The notes under the pieces: model-generated
Databases searched by the model: none
What the model saw: only the letters and a program-made list of their open reading frames with translations
Told to the model about the DNA's origin: nothing
Position numbers and translations under genes: made by a program
NCBI GenBank assembly: GCA_945788575.1
Contig: CALZMR010000002.1
Coordinates: 1-36,786, forward strand
From: an uncultured Woeseiaceae bacterium
GTDB lineage: Bacteria > Pseudomonadota > Gammaproteobacteria > Steroidobacterales > Woeseiaceae
DNA: 36,786 bases
Direction: 5' to 3'
Part shown: positions 1 to 8,426 of the stretch, piece after piece
Position numbering within the stretch: the stretch's first letter is position 1
Layout: every line of letters begins with the position of its first letter

Positions 1-535
1 TGATCGAGTAAGGCGGCTGCCGGTCGATCGTATCGGCTCGCCAATTGACGGCGCCCGACTCGGCGTCGAGAGACACCAGGTGACCGTCCAGCGTGCCCAC
101 GAATACGCTGTCACCCCACACGGCCACGCCGCGATTGACAACGTCGCAGCAGGCGTACTGGCCCCACTCGCGCGGAACCTCCGGATCGTATCGCCAGAGT
201 TCCTCGCCGGTCGCCGCATCGAGTGCGTAGACGATGCTCCACGAGCCCGTCACGTACATCCGGCCGTCGACGACGATCGGCGTCGCCTCGATGCCGCGTT
301 GAGTCGGTATATCGAAGAACCACGCGAGTCCGAGATCGCCGACGTTGGCAACGTTGATTTCGTCGAGAGGGCTGAAGCGCTGCTCAGAGTAGGTGCGTCC
401 GTGCGACAGCCAGTTCGCGGGTTCGTCGGCGGCCGCGATCAGCCTGGTGTCGGTGACACCCGCATCAGGCGTTGACTCGGAACTGCAGGCTGCGACAAAG
501 AGCGCGAGGGCAAGGAGACTACGGCGAAGGCTCAT
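1..535 (-). CDS. PQQ-dependent methanol/ethanol-family dehydrogenase, N-terminal part (cut by window edge)
   Basis: Translation of the minus strand from the ATG at 533-535 gives 178 residues before the window ends. The protein starts with a lipoprotein signal (MSLRRSLLALALFVAACSS, lipobox Cys17), so it is expected to be a periplasmic membrane-anchored quinoprotein. Residues after about 40 match the start of the eight-bladed propeller of pyrroloquinoline-quinone alcohol dehydrogenases: WLSHGRTYSEQRFSPLDEIN, then IEATPIVVDGRMYVTGSWS, and the adjacent Cys-Cys of ACCDVVNRG, which forms the vicinal disulfide over PQQ in this family. Such enzymes oxidise primary alcohols and pass electrons to a c-type cytochrome. 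The catalytic Asp and any C-terminal cytochrome domain lie outside the window, so substrate class cannot be judged. Family assignment is confident. Confidence 0.88.
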   Translation of the reverse strand, partial: MSLRRSLLALALFVAACSSESTPDAGVTDTRLIAAADEPANWLSHGRTYSEQRFSPLDEINVANVGDLGLAWFFDIPTQRGIEATPIVVDGRMYVTGSWSIVYALDAATGEELWRYDPEVPREWGQYACCDVVNRGVAVWGDSVFVGTLDGHLVSLDAESGAVNWRADTIDRQPPYSI

Positions 536-594
536 GTGGAGATTTCCGTCTTGCGGCCGCAAAGGCCGGGAGGGAGCTTGACGCTCCGATTAGG

Positions 595-625
595 GAAAAT
601 AATACGCAGCCCGGTCACCGGCTGC
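595..625 (-). terminator. Rho-independent terminator after the 639-1148 gene
   Basis: Read on the minus strand, GCAGCC and GGCTGC (606-625) form a 6-bp GC-rich stem around an 8-base loop, followed at once by GTATTATTTT. It begins about 14 bases after the stop codon of the preceding minus-strand gene and separates it from the dehydrogenase gene further downstream. Confidence 0.65.
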
Positions 626-638
626 CATCCAGAGCGCC

Positions 639-1148
639 CTAATGCGTCTGAGCGAGACCTACTACGTAGTTCTTGCCGTAGCTCTTGGCGCATCTGGGGC
701 AGGTCGTGTAGAAAAACCAGGTTGCCTCAAGCGTCTTGCCGGCGTCCTCGGCGCCGGCCTTCATTTCGTCACACCAATGGCGCGCATTCTTGAACGGCCC
801 CTCGAACACACTGGTGTCGAAGTCTCCGCTGACCCGGACGGTTTCACAATTCGGCACTTCGTGAGTCACGGCGAACAGATGTTCCGCGCGCCATGGGGAC
901 AACTCGCGGCTCATGACGACAAAGTCTTTGTCCGGAAGTGCGTTGGCGTCCTCGATAGCGGCGAATGCCTTCTTGAATACCGCGCCCATGTTCAGCGGGA
1001 TGTGCGCGATGCTGCGAGTTCGAGCGCGCACGAAGAGCTTATCTTTGAAGTGCAGATCCTGACCGTCCCAGTTCTCGGGATGGAATCGCGGGCAGCAGTG
1101 CGTCGGGTTATCGCTGCTGTCGTAGTCGGGCAATGCATTGATTTCCAT
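639..1148 (-). CDS. Conserved protein of unknown function, Cys/His-rich
   Basis: A 169-residue protein without signal peptide or membrane segment, so probably cytosolic. I do not recognise a characterised family. Related proteins are, as I recall, sometimes labelled 'hydrolase' without experimental support. Visible features are an N-terminal CCPRFHPENWDG stretch, a conserved-looking HIPLNMG segment in the middle, and a C-terminal TTCPRC pair. Together these could bind a metal, but that is inference. The start was placed at the ATG at 1148 because AGAAGG lies 8 bases upstream. The GTG at 1157, three codons earlier, overlaps that ribosome site and is less likely. The gene stands alone: about 280 bases separate it from the caspase gene upstream, and a terminator follows it. 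Confidence 0.72.
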   Translation of the reverse strand: MEINALPDYDSSDNPTHCCPRFHPENWDGQDLHFKDKLFVRARTRSIAHIPLNMGAVFKKAFAAIEDANALPDKDFVVMSRELSPWRAEHLFAVTHEVPNCETVRVSGDFDTSVFEGPFKNARHWCDEMKAGAEDAGKTLEATWFFYTTCPRCAKSYGKNYVVGLAQTH

Positions 1149-1425
1149 GAGTTCCACCTTCTCTCATTGAATATGCAGTATGCAATCGCCGGCCAGGCTG
1201 GGAAATACGGTGTTGTGCGTAATCCGCAGGCTGCCTCGGGCCTATGGTCTGGCGGATTCTCCGTCCACCACGCGGGCAGCGACGAGCGAACGACCCTCTG
1301 GGGGAGCGTTGAGGAATTCGCGGTCCACAAGGACCGGGTGAACAGATATTCTGGCGCGCGGCCGGCGTCGGACCCCCTCGGCTATCTGGAAGCGAGGCGA
1401 GGCCAGCTTGCTCGAGACTCCTTCG

Positions 1426-4400
1426 CTAGAGCGCGTCCCCCTGCGGACCGCGGTCGACGGTGAGCGTGTACGTACCCAGTGAGTTCTCGTCGTAGCCATT
1501 GGCGACCACGAACAGCACACCGTCACTCGGGACCGTGACCGTTAGCCGCGAGTCGGTTCCATTGCTCCCACCGCCGGAATCGTCGTCCTGTCCGAGCAGG
1601 TCTCCGTCGAGCGTGTAGACGTACAGATACGTGTCGAAGTTCGGAGACGTCAATAGAAAGCTGAGTGTCTCGTTGGCACGCACCGTGATGGTATGTATCG
1701 CGAAGTGGGAGTCGTCCTCCAGAGTGTCGTTGGCGCGGCTGAGTGCTCCGGTAACTACGTCACCGTGGTCGAGGTCGTCACCCAGCGACGCAGCTAAAGC
1801 GTCGCCGCTGAAGCCGCCGCCACCACCGCCGCCATTGCTGGCACCGCCGCCGCCTCGGCGAACGGTCACGGTGTAAGGCCCGCTCGCAGCTTCGCCATAG
1901 GCGTTCGCCACGATCGTGTACATGCCCGTCGCGGGAGCCGTGACCGATACGCGTGAGTCCGTTCCGCCACCAGAGTCGTCATCTTCGCCTATTTTATTGC
2001 CGTCGGAATCGAGGATCATGAGGTAGGTATCGAAGGCGCTCGACTGCATCGTGATCTCGAGCGACTCGCCGGACTGCGCCTGAATGAAGTGCATTTCATA
2101 AGGCGTGTTGTCGCCCATTCTGTCGCTCGACGAGGTGAGCGTGCCCTGCAGCACATCGCTGCCAACCGCGCCGCCACCGACATTGCCGCCGCCACCGCCC
2201 CCGCGTCGTATGTTTATCGTGTAGGCGCCGCTGGCGTCCTCTCCATAGCTGTTCGCAAAGACCGCGTAAGCGCCGCTCGTTGCAGCTGTAAACGAGATCC
2301 GTGAGTTGGTACCGCCGCCGGAGTCATCGTCCTCGGCGACCGCGTTGCCCATTGGGTCCAGCACGATCAGGTAAGTGTCAAACGCCGACGACTGCATGGT
2401 GATCTCGATGGTCTCACCGGACTGAGCCTGAACGTCGTGAATTGCATAGGGTGAATTGTCGTCCAGGCGGTCGTTGGCCGCGGACAGCGTGCCGTACAGT
2501 ACGTCTCCGCCCCCGGAGCTGCCGGTTGGTGGCGTGTAACCACCGGCCTGGCCACCGCCGACCTGGCCGCCACCACGGCGCACCGACATTGTGTAGTCAC
2601 CGTACGCGTCCGGTTCGTAGCTGTTGACGACGAGCGAGTACTCGCCAGTTGTAGGTATCGTGACCGATACCCGCGAATTCGTGCCGCCGGCGGAATCGTC
2701 GTCCTGGCCGACGAGCTCGCCATTGACGTCGAGGATGTAGACGATCGTGTCGAATGCATCCGATGCGACAGTGACTTCGATCTGCTCGCCGGCATTCGCG
2801 TCGATGAAGTGGACTTCGAATCTCGAGTTGTCATCGAGCGTCTCGCTGAGATTTGTCAGCGCTCCCGTAAATACCTGGGCCTGACCGCCTCCCTGACCTT
2901 CCGGGAGTTCGCGCAACATGACGATCTCGTAATTGCCGTACTCGCCCTGACTGTAGGTATTGGCGACGATCGTGTACGGCCCGGTTCGTGGCAGAGTCAC
3001 TGTCAGCGCCGCGTTGTAGCCGATCCCACTGTCATCGTCACGCCCAATCTCGACACCGCCTGAATCGTCATAAACGATGAGATACGGATCGAACGCGTCC
3101 GACCAAAAGAGAATTGTCCATTCCTCCCCGGCCTGGCCATGAACGGTATGCGGTACGTAATAGCTGCCGTCGTCGAAGGTGTCGGCAGTATTGTCGAGCC
3201 GCCCGGGAATCTCTTCGACCCTGCGGTCGCGCCGTGGCACTGTCTCATGGTCCTCGAGCAATTCGAGGCCATTGATGGCGAGCTGCGATGCGGGATTCAG
3301 GAGCAGTGCCGCGCGGTAAGCGCCTGCCGCTTCCAACCGAGCGGCAGGCGTGTTGAGCTTGCGTCGGGCATCGCCCAGGTTGGCGAGGATAAGTGCATCG
3401 TCCGGTGCGATATCCCGGGCCTGCTCGTAGGCGCGAATGGCGTCTTCGTACTGATACACCTGGATCTCGTAGAACACACCGAGGTCGTTCCACGCGCTGG
3501 ACAGATTCGACATTTCCGCGTGCAGCCGCAGGTGGCGCTCGGCCTGCTCATAGTCCTCGAGTTCCGTATAGACATTGCCGAGACCCATGTGCGCGGCGCT
3601 GTATTCGTCGTTGTTCGCGAGCGCTCGCTCGTAAGCCGCGATCGCTTCGGTATAGCGCTCCTGCGCGGCGTAAACGTCGGCGAGGTTGCGCCATGGGATC
3701 GGGCTGTCCGGAACTAGTTCGGCTGTTCGCGAGTAGGCTTCAGCCGCCTCGTCGTAACGTTCCTGAAACTCATACAGCAGGCCGAGACCGTTGTAAGCAG
3801 ACTCGTAGTCGGCATCGATGCGTTGTGCCTGTTTGTAATCCTCTTCCGCTTCGCCGAGATCGCCGTAAAAGCGATAGAAATCGCCGCGGTCGACGTACAG
3901 GCTCGGGCTATTCGGCATGCGGATCATTGCCTCGGCGTAGATGCTCTCGGCGATTTCCTCACGATCCGCGTAAACCCAGCGTTCCATGATGAAGTTGGCG
4001 ATGGAGGGCGCGGCCGCCTCGGCGTCGATATCCAGTGCACGATGCCACGCGGCCATCGCCGCTTCGAAGTCATCGGTCAGCGCATGCACTTCACCGATGT
4101 CGACCTGCAGGAAGGGGTTGTTCGGCGCCACGCCAGCCGCTCTTTCGTAGAAGGCGAGCGCTGTATCGTATTCAAACTGGTACTGTGCGACGAATCCCTG
4201 GAAGCGAACGGGTTCCGCCCAATTGGGCGCAAGTTCGACCGACCCGGCGAGCGCCTCCGCTGCCAGTTCAGGCTGACTGTTGTGATAGTAGGCGTAGCCC
4301 AGCGCGTTCAGCGAGAATGCTGACTGAGGGGTTACGTCCTTTAGGAGTTCAATAGCCTCTTCGTACTCACCTTTGACGACCGCCGCCCATCCTCGCAGAA

Positions 4401-5754
4401 AGCCCGCCTGGCTACGCATCGTCGGGTAGCTTATATAGGTTGCGCCGCGAAGCGCGAGCGCAGCGTCCATCGCATCGGCCGCCGCGGAAATGTCATTGTG
4501 CGGCACGTTCCAGATCGAGTCACCGTCGCCACTGGAGTCGGTCCGCATCTCGCCGCTAAGGTGAGTCGAAAAGAGTTCCTGGACCTGCACCTCGAGAGCT
4601 ACGGCGAGCTGCTGGCCGAGCTGAGTGAAATACGATGACGGGACGCGATTTCGGAGCGTCTCATAGAGTTCGACGGCTCCGCCGCCTCCAACGAGTTCGC
4701 CGGAATTGAGTTTGTCCTCGAACTGCTGGATCGCTGCGCGTTGCTCCGCGTTTAGTGACTCGAGCCGGGCTTCACGCTCTTCCGGCGCGAGTCCTCTATC
4801 CGCACCGTATTGTGGCGTTTCCGATCGTGCCGGTACGAGCTGCTGGAGCGTGTCCCAGGTGACGGAGGGCGATACCGTCGACAGAACGCGCCCTGGGTCA
4901 CCGGTCAGCACGGGCGTCTGATCGTTCGTCCGGCGTCTGACCTGCTGCGTGACGTAGAGGTTGATTTCCGTCGCTTCGACGACCCCATCCTCCACGATCA
5001 GTCCGTCGGCCGCGCCGAGAAGTCCGTCCAGCAAATAGTAAGTGAAGACGCCGTGACCGAGATCGGCATCCTCTTCGGAAAGCTGGTTCGCCCCGGAGGA
5101 CACGAAACGGAATACGTTCGACCAGGTGCCGGCGAGCTTGGCGGCTGTTACTTGTGCGCCCTCGAGCCCGCTATTCATACTGCCAGAGCGGCAGGCGTCG
5201 GTCAGGATGATCACCTGTGCGCCCTTGTCGACGATCACCTCCATGATGTCTTGTACGGTCTGCACCGGAATCGTCCCGCCCATGCCAATGTAGAGCTGGT
5301 TGCCGGGAGCATCGTAGGCCAGCAGGCGACCTCGATTCTGATCCCCGCCGATATTTTCTACGTCGCCGTGTCCGGCGAAGTAGAAGATGATCTCGTCGCC
5401 GGGCTGCGCCTGATCGCGGAGCGTGAGCAGCTCTTGCATAATTACGCCCGCTGTCGCTTCCTCGTCTCTAAGCAGCCTTGCGTACTCCGTAGGCCCGCCT
5501 GCGGGGCTACGGAGAAAGGCGTATACCATCTCCGCGTCGTCGTCAGCGAACTGCAGCTGCTGCGAACTCGGTAAGTTGGCGTACTGCGAGATACCCACCA
5601 CGAGCGCGCGGCGAGTGCCGGAAATCGTGTGCGCGGAGGAAGTCGCCGCTCCGAGGCCGCGGGTGTTGTCCCGTTCCTGAGCGGATGCGTGATCGACCGG
5701 TGCCAGCGCAATTGCCGCGGCGAGTCCTATGCACATAAACGTTCGAGACAGCAT
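1426..5754 (-). CDS. Secreted caspase-family (C14) protein with TPR array and five PPC domains
   Basis: A 1442-residue exported protein. A signal peptide (residues 1-25, cleavage after HASA) precedes a caspase-fold peptidase at about 47-300, with His129 in YFAGHGD and Cys188 in ILTDACRSG as the catalytic dyad. A long tetratricopeptide region (about 430-830) follows, with many A..LGNVY-type helices and segments such as YNGLGLLYEFQERYDEAAEA. Five tandem bacterial pre-peptidase C-terminal (PPC) beta-sandwiches end the protein; four carry the acidic DDDSGGG-type loop and the first has DDDSGIG. Start choice: ATG 5754 has AGAGGGG about 8 bases upstream and begins the signal peptide. An ATG at 5847 overlaps the anti-sigma stop (TAATG) and would add 31 residues before the signal. 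The gene is the last of a sigma/anti-sigma/caspase operon. Fold assignment is firm; substrate is unknown. Caspase-fold bacterial enzymes often cut after Lys/Arg, but this cannot be read from sequence. Confidence 0.9.
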   Translation of the reverse strand: MLSRTFMCIGLAAAIALAPVDHASAQERDNTRGLGAATSSAHTISGTRRALVVGISQYANLPSSQQLQFADDDAEMVYAFLRSPAGGPTEYARLLRDEEATAGVIMQELLTLRDQAQPGDEIIFYFAGHGDVENIGGDQNRGRLLAYDAPGNQLYIGMGGTIPVQTVQDIMEVIVDKGAQVIILTDACRSGSMNSGLEGAQVTAAKLAGTWSNVFRFVSSGANQLSEEDADLGHGVFTYYLLDGLLGAADGLIVEDGVVEATEINLYVTQQVRRRTNDQTPVLTGDPGRVLSTVSPSVTWDTLQQLVPARSETPQYGADRGLAPEEREARLESLNAEQRAAIQQFEDKLNSGELVGGGGAVELYETLRNRVPSSYFTQLGQQLAVALEVQVQELFSTHLSGEMRTDSSGDGDSIWNVPHNDISAAADAMDAALALRGATYISYPTMRSQAGFLRGWAAVVKGEYEEAIELLKDVTPQSAFSLNALGYAYYHNSQPELAAEALAGSVELAPNWAEPVRFQGFVAQYQFEYDTALAFYERAAGVAPNNPFLQVDIGEVHALTDDFEAAMAAWHRALDIDAEAAAPSIANFIMERWVYADREEIAESIYAEAMIRMPNSPSLYVDRGDFYRFYGDLGEAEEDYKQAQRIDADYESAYNGLGLLYEFQERYDEAAEAYSRTAELVPDSPIPWRNLADVYAAQERYTEAIAAYERALANNDEYSAAHMGLGNVYTELEDYEQAERHLRLHAEMSNLSSAWNDLGVFYEIQVYQYEDAIRAYEQARDIAPDDALILANLGDARRKLNTPAARLEAAGAYRAALLLNPASQLAINGLELLEDHETVPRRDRRVEEIPGRLDNTADTFDDGSYYVPHTVHGQAGEEWTILFWSDAFDPYLIVYDDSGGVEIGRDDDSGIGYNAALTVTLPRTGPYTIVANTYSQGEYGNYEIVMLRELPEGQGGGQAQVFTGALTNLSETLDDNSRFEVHFIDANAGEQIEVTVASDAFDTIVYILDVNGELVGQDDDSAGGTNSRVSVTIPTTGEYSLVVNSYEPDAYGDYTMSVRRGGGQVGGGQAGGYTPPTGSSGGGDVLYGTLSAANDRLDDNSPYAIHDVQAQSGETIEITMQSSAFDTYLIVLDPMGNAVAEDDDSGGGTNSRISFTAATSGAYAVFANSYGEDASGAYTINIRRGGGGGGNVGGGAVGSDVLQGTLTSSSDRMGDNTPYEMHFIQAQSGESLEITMQSSAFDTYLMILDSDGNKIGEDDDSGGGTDSRVSVTAPATGMYTIVANAYGEAASGPYTVTVRRGGGGASNGGGGGGGFSGDALAASLGDDLDHGDVVTGALSRANDTLEDDSHFAIHTITVRANETLSFLLTSPNFDTYLYVYTLDGDLLGQDDDSGGGSNGTDSRLTVTVPSDGVLFVVANGYDENSLGTYTLTVDRGPQGDAL
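1445..3210 (-). repeat. Five tandem PPC-domain repeats in the caspase gene
   Basis: Five copies of a roughly 90-100 residue module lie at approximately 3210-2910, 2875-2575, 2510-2205, 2160-1860 and 1760-1445 on the minus strand. Each runs from a G.L...D.L.D.S/T motif through an FDTYL/FDPYL strand and an acidic DDDSGGG-like turn to a YTxxVRRG-type end. Modules 2 to 5 are joined by glycine-rich linkers. Copies 3 and 4 are the most alike (both contain QSGE and ITMQSSAFDTYL), suggesting recent duplication. Confidence 0.85.
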
Positions 5755-5846
5755 TGAGAATACCCCTCTTCGATCAGTTACGACAGGGCGAAGGCTGGCC
5801 GACATGACGTCGCCGTGCCTTAATCTGATTCTAGCCCTTTTGTCCA

Positions 5847-6500
5847 TTACTGTTCAGGAACCAGTCGAACAGTTACCACGGAACTTCGGGGGTCCCGCAC
5901 CCCGAGTTCCTCGAGAATCTCCTGCGCGCCGGTAACGTTGCCGACGCCGTCAACCTGGATGCTGATGATCCTGTCCGGCGAGTCCGGTTCCACGGTCAAT
6001 AGCACGAACGGTATCTCGCGTTCGACGAGCGTCGAGCCCAGTTCGCGACCGTACGCATCGGGGTCCTCGACCGCGTGGATATTCTCTTCGCGCGTCCCGC
6101 GTACGATATCGATCTCACCGTACGACATGATGGTTTGCGGGCCAGCGGGGACGTCCGGGTTATTCAGGACCATCACTATGATTGCCACGAAGGCGACGCT
6201 GGCGGCGAGCAACATCCCAGGATTCTGCGGAGACCAGAATGAGCGCTTAGTCGATGGTCTCCGCGTCGAAAGTTCTATAACCGTCGAGTCTTTGTCCGCA
6301 GTTTCGTTGCTCTCCAGACGCGCAAGCAGTTTTTGCTTCGCGGCATCAAGCGCCTCGTCGTCGATAGCCACGGCCGTATGTTCGGCGTGCGCCTCGAGAG
6401 TCGCCCGGATCAGGCGCGCGTCCTCATCGCCTTCACTATTCTTACCGGTGAGCGTGTCGACCCAAGCGTCGTCCGTGATGTTCGATCGCTCGTCCGTCAT
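5847..6500 (-). CDS. Probable anti-sigma factor, single membrane span
   Basis: A 217-residue protein with an acidic, helical cytoplasmic part (1-90), one membrane helix at about 94-112 (GMLLAASVAFVAIIVMVLNN) and a C-terminal periplasmic domain of about 100 residues. This N-in/C-out layout and the gene position immediately after a sigma factor are what is expected of an ECF anti-sigma factor that binds the sigma factor and senses a periplasmic signal. No zinc-binding HxxxCxxC motif is present, so it is not a classical ZAS protein; assignment rests on topology and context. The ATG at 6500 was chosen because it overlaps the sigma stop codon (ATGA), a sign of translational coupling. Its own stop overlaps a possible start of the caspase gene by one base. 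Confidence 0.7.
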   Translation of the reverse strand: MTDERSNITDDAWVDTLTGKNSEGDEDARLIRATLEAHAEHTAVAIDDEALDAAKQKLLARLESNETADKDSTVIELSTRRPSTKRSFWSPQNPGMLLAASVAFVAIIVMVLNNPDVPAGPQTIMSYGEIDIVRGTREENIHAVEDPDAYGRELGSTLVEREIPFVLLTVEPDSPDRIISIQVDGVGNVTGAQEILEELGVRDPRSSVVTVRLVPEQ

Positions 6501-7108
6501 GTCGTTGCCCTCAGCCGCTCCGGTAGATAGTCGAGGCAAAGTTCACGGAGCAGCGTCTGGAATTTCTTCCGGCACTGTCTGAGGAACTCGCGAGTAGCTC
6601 CATGGCTTCTCCCCAGGAATTCAGCCATCTCCTCACCACTGAATCCTTCGACGGCCATCTGAATCGCGGTACCCGAATCGTGGTCGTCGTCGAAGAACGC
6701 TCTTAGCGCGCGCTGGAAGCATTCCAGGAAGCCGAGCTCCCCTTCGTCGAAACCCAGCTTGTCTGCGATTCTCTCGATAATGGCGGTATCCTCCCCGTCA
6801 TTTCGGCCAGCGAGCTCGGATTCACGAACTTCGGGCCGCTTGGCTCGCAAGTGGTCGACGAATCGGTTGTGCAGGGAGCGATACAAGTACGCCCTTGCGC
6901 TCTTGATCTCGGCCTTCGATTCACTCAGCGAATTAACCACGTTAACGAACACATCCTGTACGATGTCCTCTGCGTCCTGAGTCGCAACGCGACGAAACGT
7001 CAGATAGGACACGAACTTCCTGTAATAGCGCTCGAAGAGCAGGGATATTGCCGCCTGTTGCGCGGAGCCCCCACTGGCTATTTCCTGTACGCATTCTTCG
7101 TCGTTCAT
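6497..7108 (-). CDS. ECF-type RNA polymerase sigma factor
   Basis: A 203-residue sigma-70 family protein of ECF size and layout. Region 2 is at about 20-95: LLFERYYRKFVSYLTFRR, then DAEDIVQDVFVNV for core binding and -10 recognition, then ARAYLYRSLHNRFVDHLR. Region 4 is at about 140-200, with a helix-turn-helix around FSGEEMAEFLGRSHGATREF. Regions 1 and 3 are absent. The gene heads a minus-strand operon with an overlapping anti-sigma gene and the large secreted caspase gene, so the sigma factor probably controls that caspase and perhaps the divergent one. The 552-base non-coding stretch upstream would hold its promoter. I cannot assign an ECF subgroup from sequence alone. Confidence 0.9.
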   Translation of the reverse strand: MNDEECVQEIASGGSAQQAAISLLFERYYRKFVSYLTFRRVATQDAEDIVQDVFVNVVNSLSESKAEIKSARAYLYRSLHNRFVDHLRAKRPEVRESELAGRNDGEDTAIIERIADKLGFDEGELGFLECFQRALRAFFDDDHDSGTAIQMAVEGFSGEEMAEFLGRSHGATREFLRQCRKKFQTLLRELCLDYLPERLRATT

Positions 7109-7660
7109 TCTCTAATGCCTCGCCAGAAATCTGAGCGCAGATTGGCTGCGAGAACCGCCGAGCTGATCACAGCACGATGAATGCGTTCTACTATACTTGA
7201 CGCACATCGGCGAAGATTGTCAGGGAGCTGGTCAGTCGCCGCTTAGCCATTGATTCGGGGTTTATTGTGGTTATTTATACCGATTCTAAACAAAGGCTTT
7301 GCAAAGCGTATTGAAAGCCTGATAATCGATAACAGACTCGCATAATTAAAAAGCAACTTCCAGGCACGTCGGGGATTGCAAGAACAGAGAATTTGGGGGC
7401 GCCACGATCCATTCCTTATGTAGCGCAACATTGCTGGTTGAGCCACGATTTCGTGGCCGAACCGGATTGATTGGCTTTGCCCTGACAATTTTCGTCGGAC
7501 TACGTCGTAGCCGGTGAATCGGGATTTTTCGCAGCGTGTCTATATGCACTATTTCGAGGCACCAACTGACGTAGCCCGGCCATTCGTAAGTGAGGACTAG
7601 TGTCGATCGTTAGCTCTAGTACTCGTTTGTTTCAGCAAAAAAGAAAGGAGTGAACCCATC
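7109..7660. other. Divergent intergenic region between sigma factor and small secreted protein
   Basis: 552 bases with no credible coding frame and visibly more A+T than the flanks. It must carry promoters for both the minus-strand sigma operon and the plus-strand 7661 gene. The only firm site is the AAAGGAG ribosome site at about 7643-7650 before the ATG at 7661. I see no clear -35/-10 pair that I would defend; a TATAGT lies near 7190 on the minus strand but has no good -35 partner. Confidence 0.5.
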
Positions 7661-8350
7661 ATGACTTGCAAGATTGAGTCCGGATCCATCAAGACAGGCG
7701 TTCTCGCTTGCGTTGCCGCGATTGCCATGTCGTCGTCAATGGTCGCGATGGCCGACGAGCACGAAGAGGCCAAGCCGGAAGGCGAGGTGGTAGCGGCCGG
7801 TATGGACCTGGCACTTGCCAACCAGTTGGCCGACTACGGCGATCGCAACAGCGACGCGCTGTCCCTGATCGTTGCCGCAAACATCATGAACGGTCTCGGT
7901 ACCGTCGAAGAGCGCGAAGGCGAGCCGGAGTCCGAGGGCAGCGGCGAAGTCGGCGAGGATAAGCCGGAACAAGCCGGTATTCTCGATCGGGCACGCGAAC
8001 TCGCTGGCGACAACGAGGAGCTGATTGCGCTGATCGAAGATGCCGAGATGGCAGGCAGCCGCGCTGGTGACGTCGCCGGTCCCGGTTGTTATCACGATCG
8101 CGTTTACTCGGGTTACACCGACATCTGGACGATCACGTTCACGCCGGGGTCGAATTACATCTCCCTCGACGGTGACGGCGATACCGATCTCGACCTTCGC
8201 GTATACGCGGGAGGCCGACTGATCTGCCAGAGCCTGAGCTACAGCGACAACGAGTTCTGCTCGTGGAACCAGTACAACGTGGGCACGGTCCGCGTCGAAG
8301 TAGACAATCTCGGCCACGTCTACAACGTGTACGATCTCTGCACCAACTAA
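7661..8350 (+). CDS. Small secreted protein with C-terminal PPC-like domain
   Basis: A 229-residue exported protein with a signal peptide (about 1-31, ending SMVAMA before DEHEE). An acidic Glu/Gly-rich middle follows, with EGEPESEGSGEVGEDKPE as a flexible linker. The last 90 residues are a small beta domain: YSGYTDIWTITFTPGSNYISL, DGDGDTDLDLRVYAGG and a C-terminal YNVYDLC. The DGDTDLDLRVY strand-turn pattern resembles the FDTYL/DDD region of PPC domains in the neighbouring caspase, and four cysteines suggest two disulfides in the periplasm. The start is supported by AAAGGAG 11 bases upstream. It sits just before the second caspase gene, behind a strong hairpin, and faces the sigma operon. 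A regulator, inhibitor or substrate of the caspases is possible but is inference; no family name is recognised. Confidence 0.75.
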   Translation: MTCKIESGSIKTGVLACVAAIAMSSSMVAMADEHEEAKPEGEVVAAGMDLALANQLADYGDRNSDALSLIVAANIMNGLGTVEEREGEPESEGSGEVGEDKPEQAGILDRARELAGDNEELIALIEDAEMAGSRAGDVAGPGCYHDRVYSGYTDIWTITFTPGSNYISLDGDGDTDLDLRVYAGGRLICQSLSYSDNEFCSWNQYNVGTVRVEVDNLGHVYNVYDLCTN

Positions 8351-8360
8351 GGCTGCAGGC

Positions 8361-8397
8361 ACGCCGGCTGCGGACATGGTTCCGCGGCCGGCGTTTT
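8361..8397 (+). terminator. Strong hairpin with T-run between secreted protein and caspase genes
   Basis: ACGCCGGC-T-GCGGA (8361-8374) pairs with TCCGC-G-GCCGGCGT (8381-8394), giving a 14-bp stem with one T.G pair and a 6-base loop, directly followed by TTT. This is a typical intrinsic terminator, placed 10 bases after the stop of the 7661 gene and about 30 bases before the caspase start. It may act as an attenuator, letting only part of the transcription reach the caspase gene. It also argues against starting the caspase at 8376, inside the stem. Confidence 0.75.
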
Positions 8398-8426
8398 CAC
8401 CACCGAAGCTCTTTTCAGTGAGCAGT

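Noticed and set aside
642-1463. A 273-codon plus-strand frame opposite the small Cys-rich protein
   Set aside because: It lacks a ribosome site and motifs; the minus-strand gene has a good ribosome site and a terminator.
2160-2210. Simple GCC/CCG repeats as a mobile or CRISPR-like array
   Set aside because: They encode glycine-rich linkers between PPC domains in frame; no spacers or regular repeat units are present.
7170-7240. A sigma-70 promoter for the sigma-factor operon around TATAGT on the minus strand
   Set aside because: The nearest TTGACA-like hexamer (CTGACA) is 22 bases away, too far for a normal promoter; no other -35 is acceptable.
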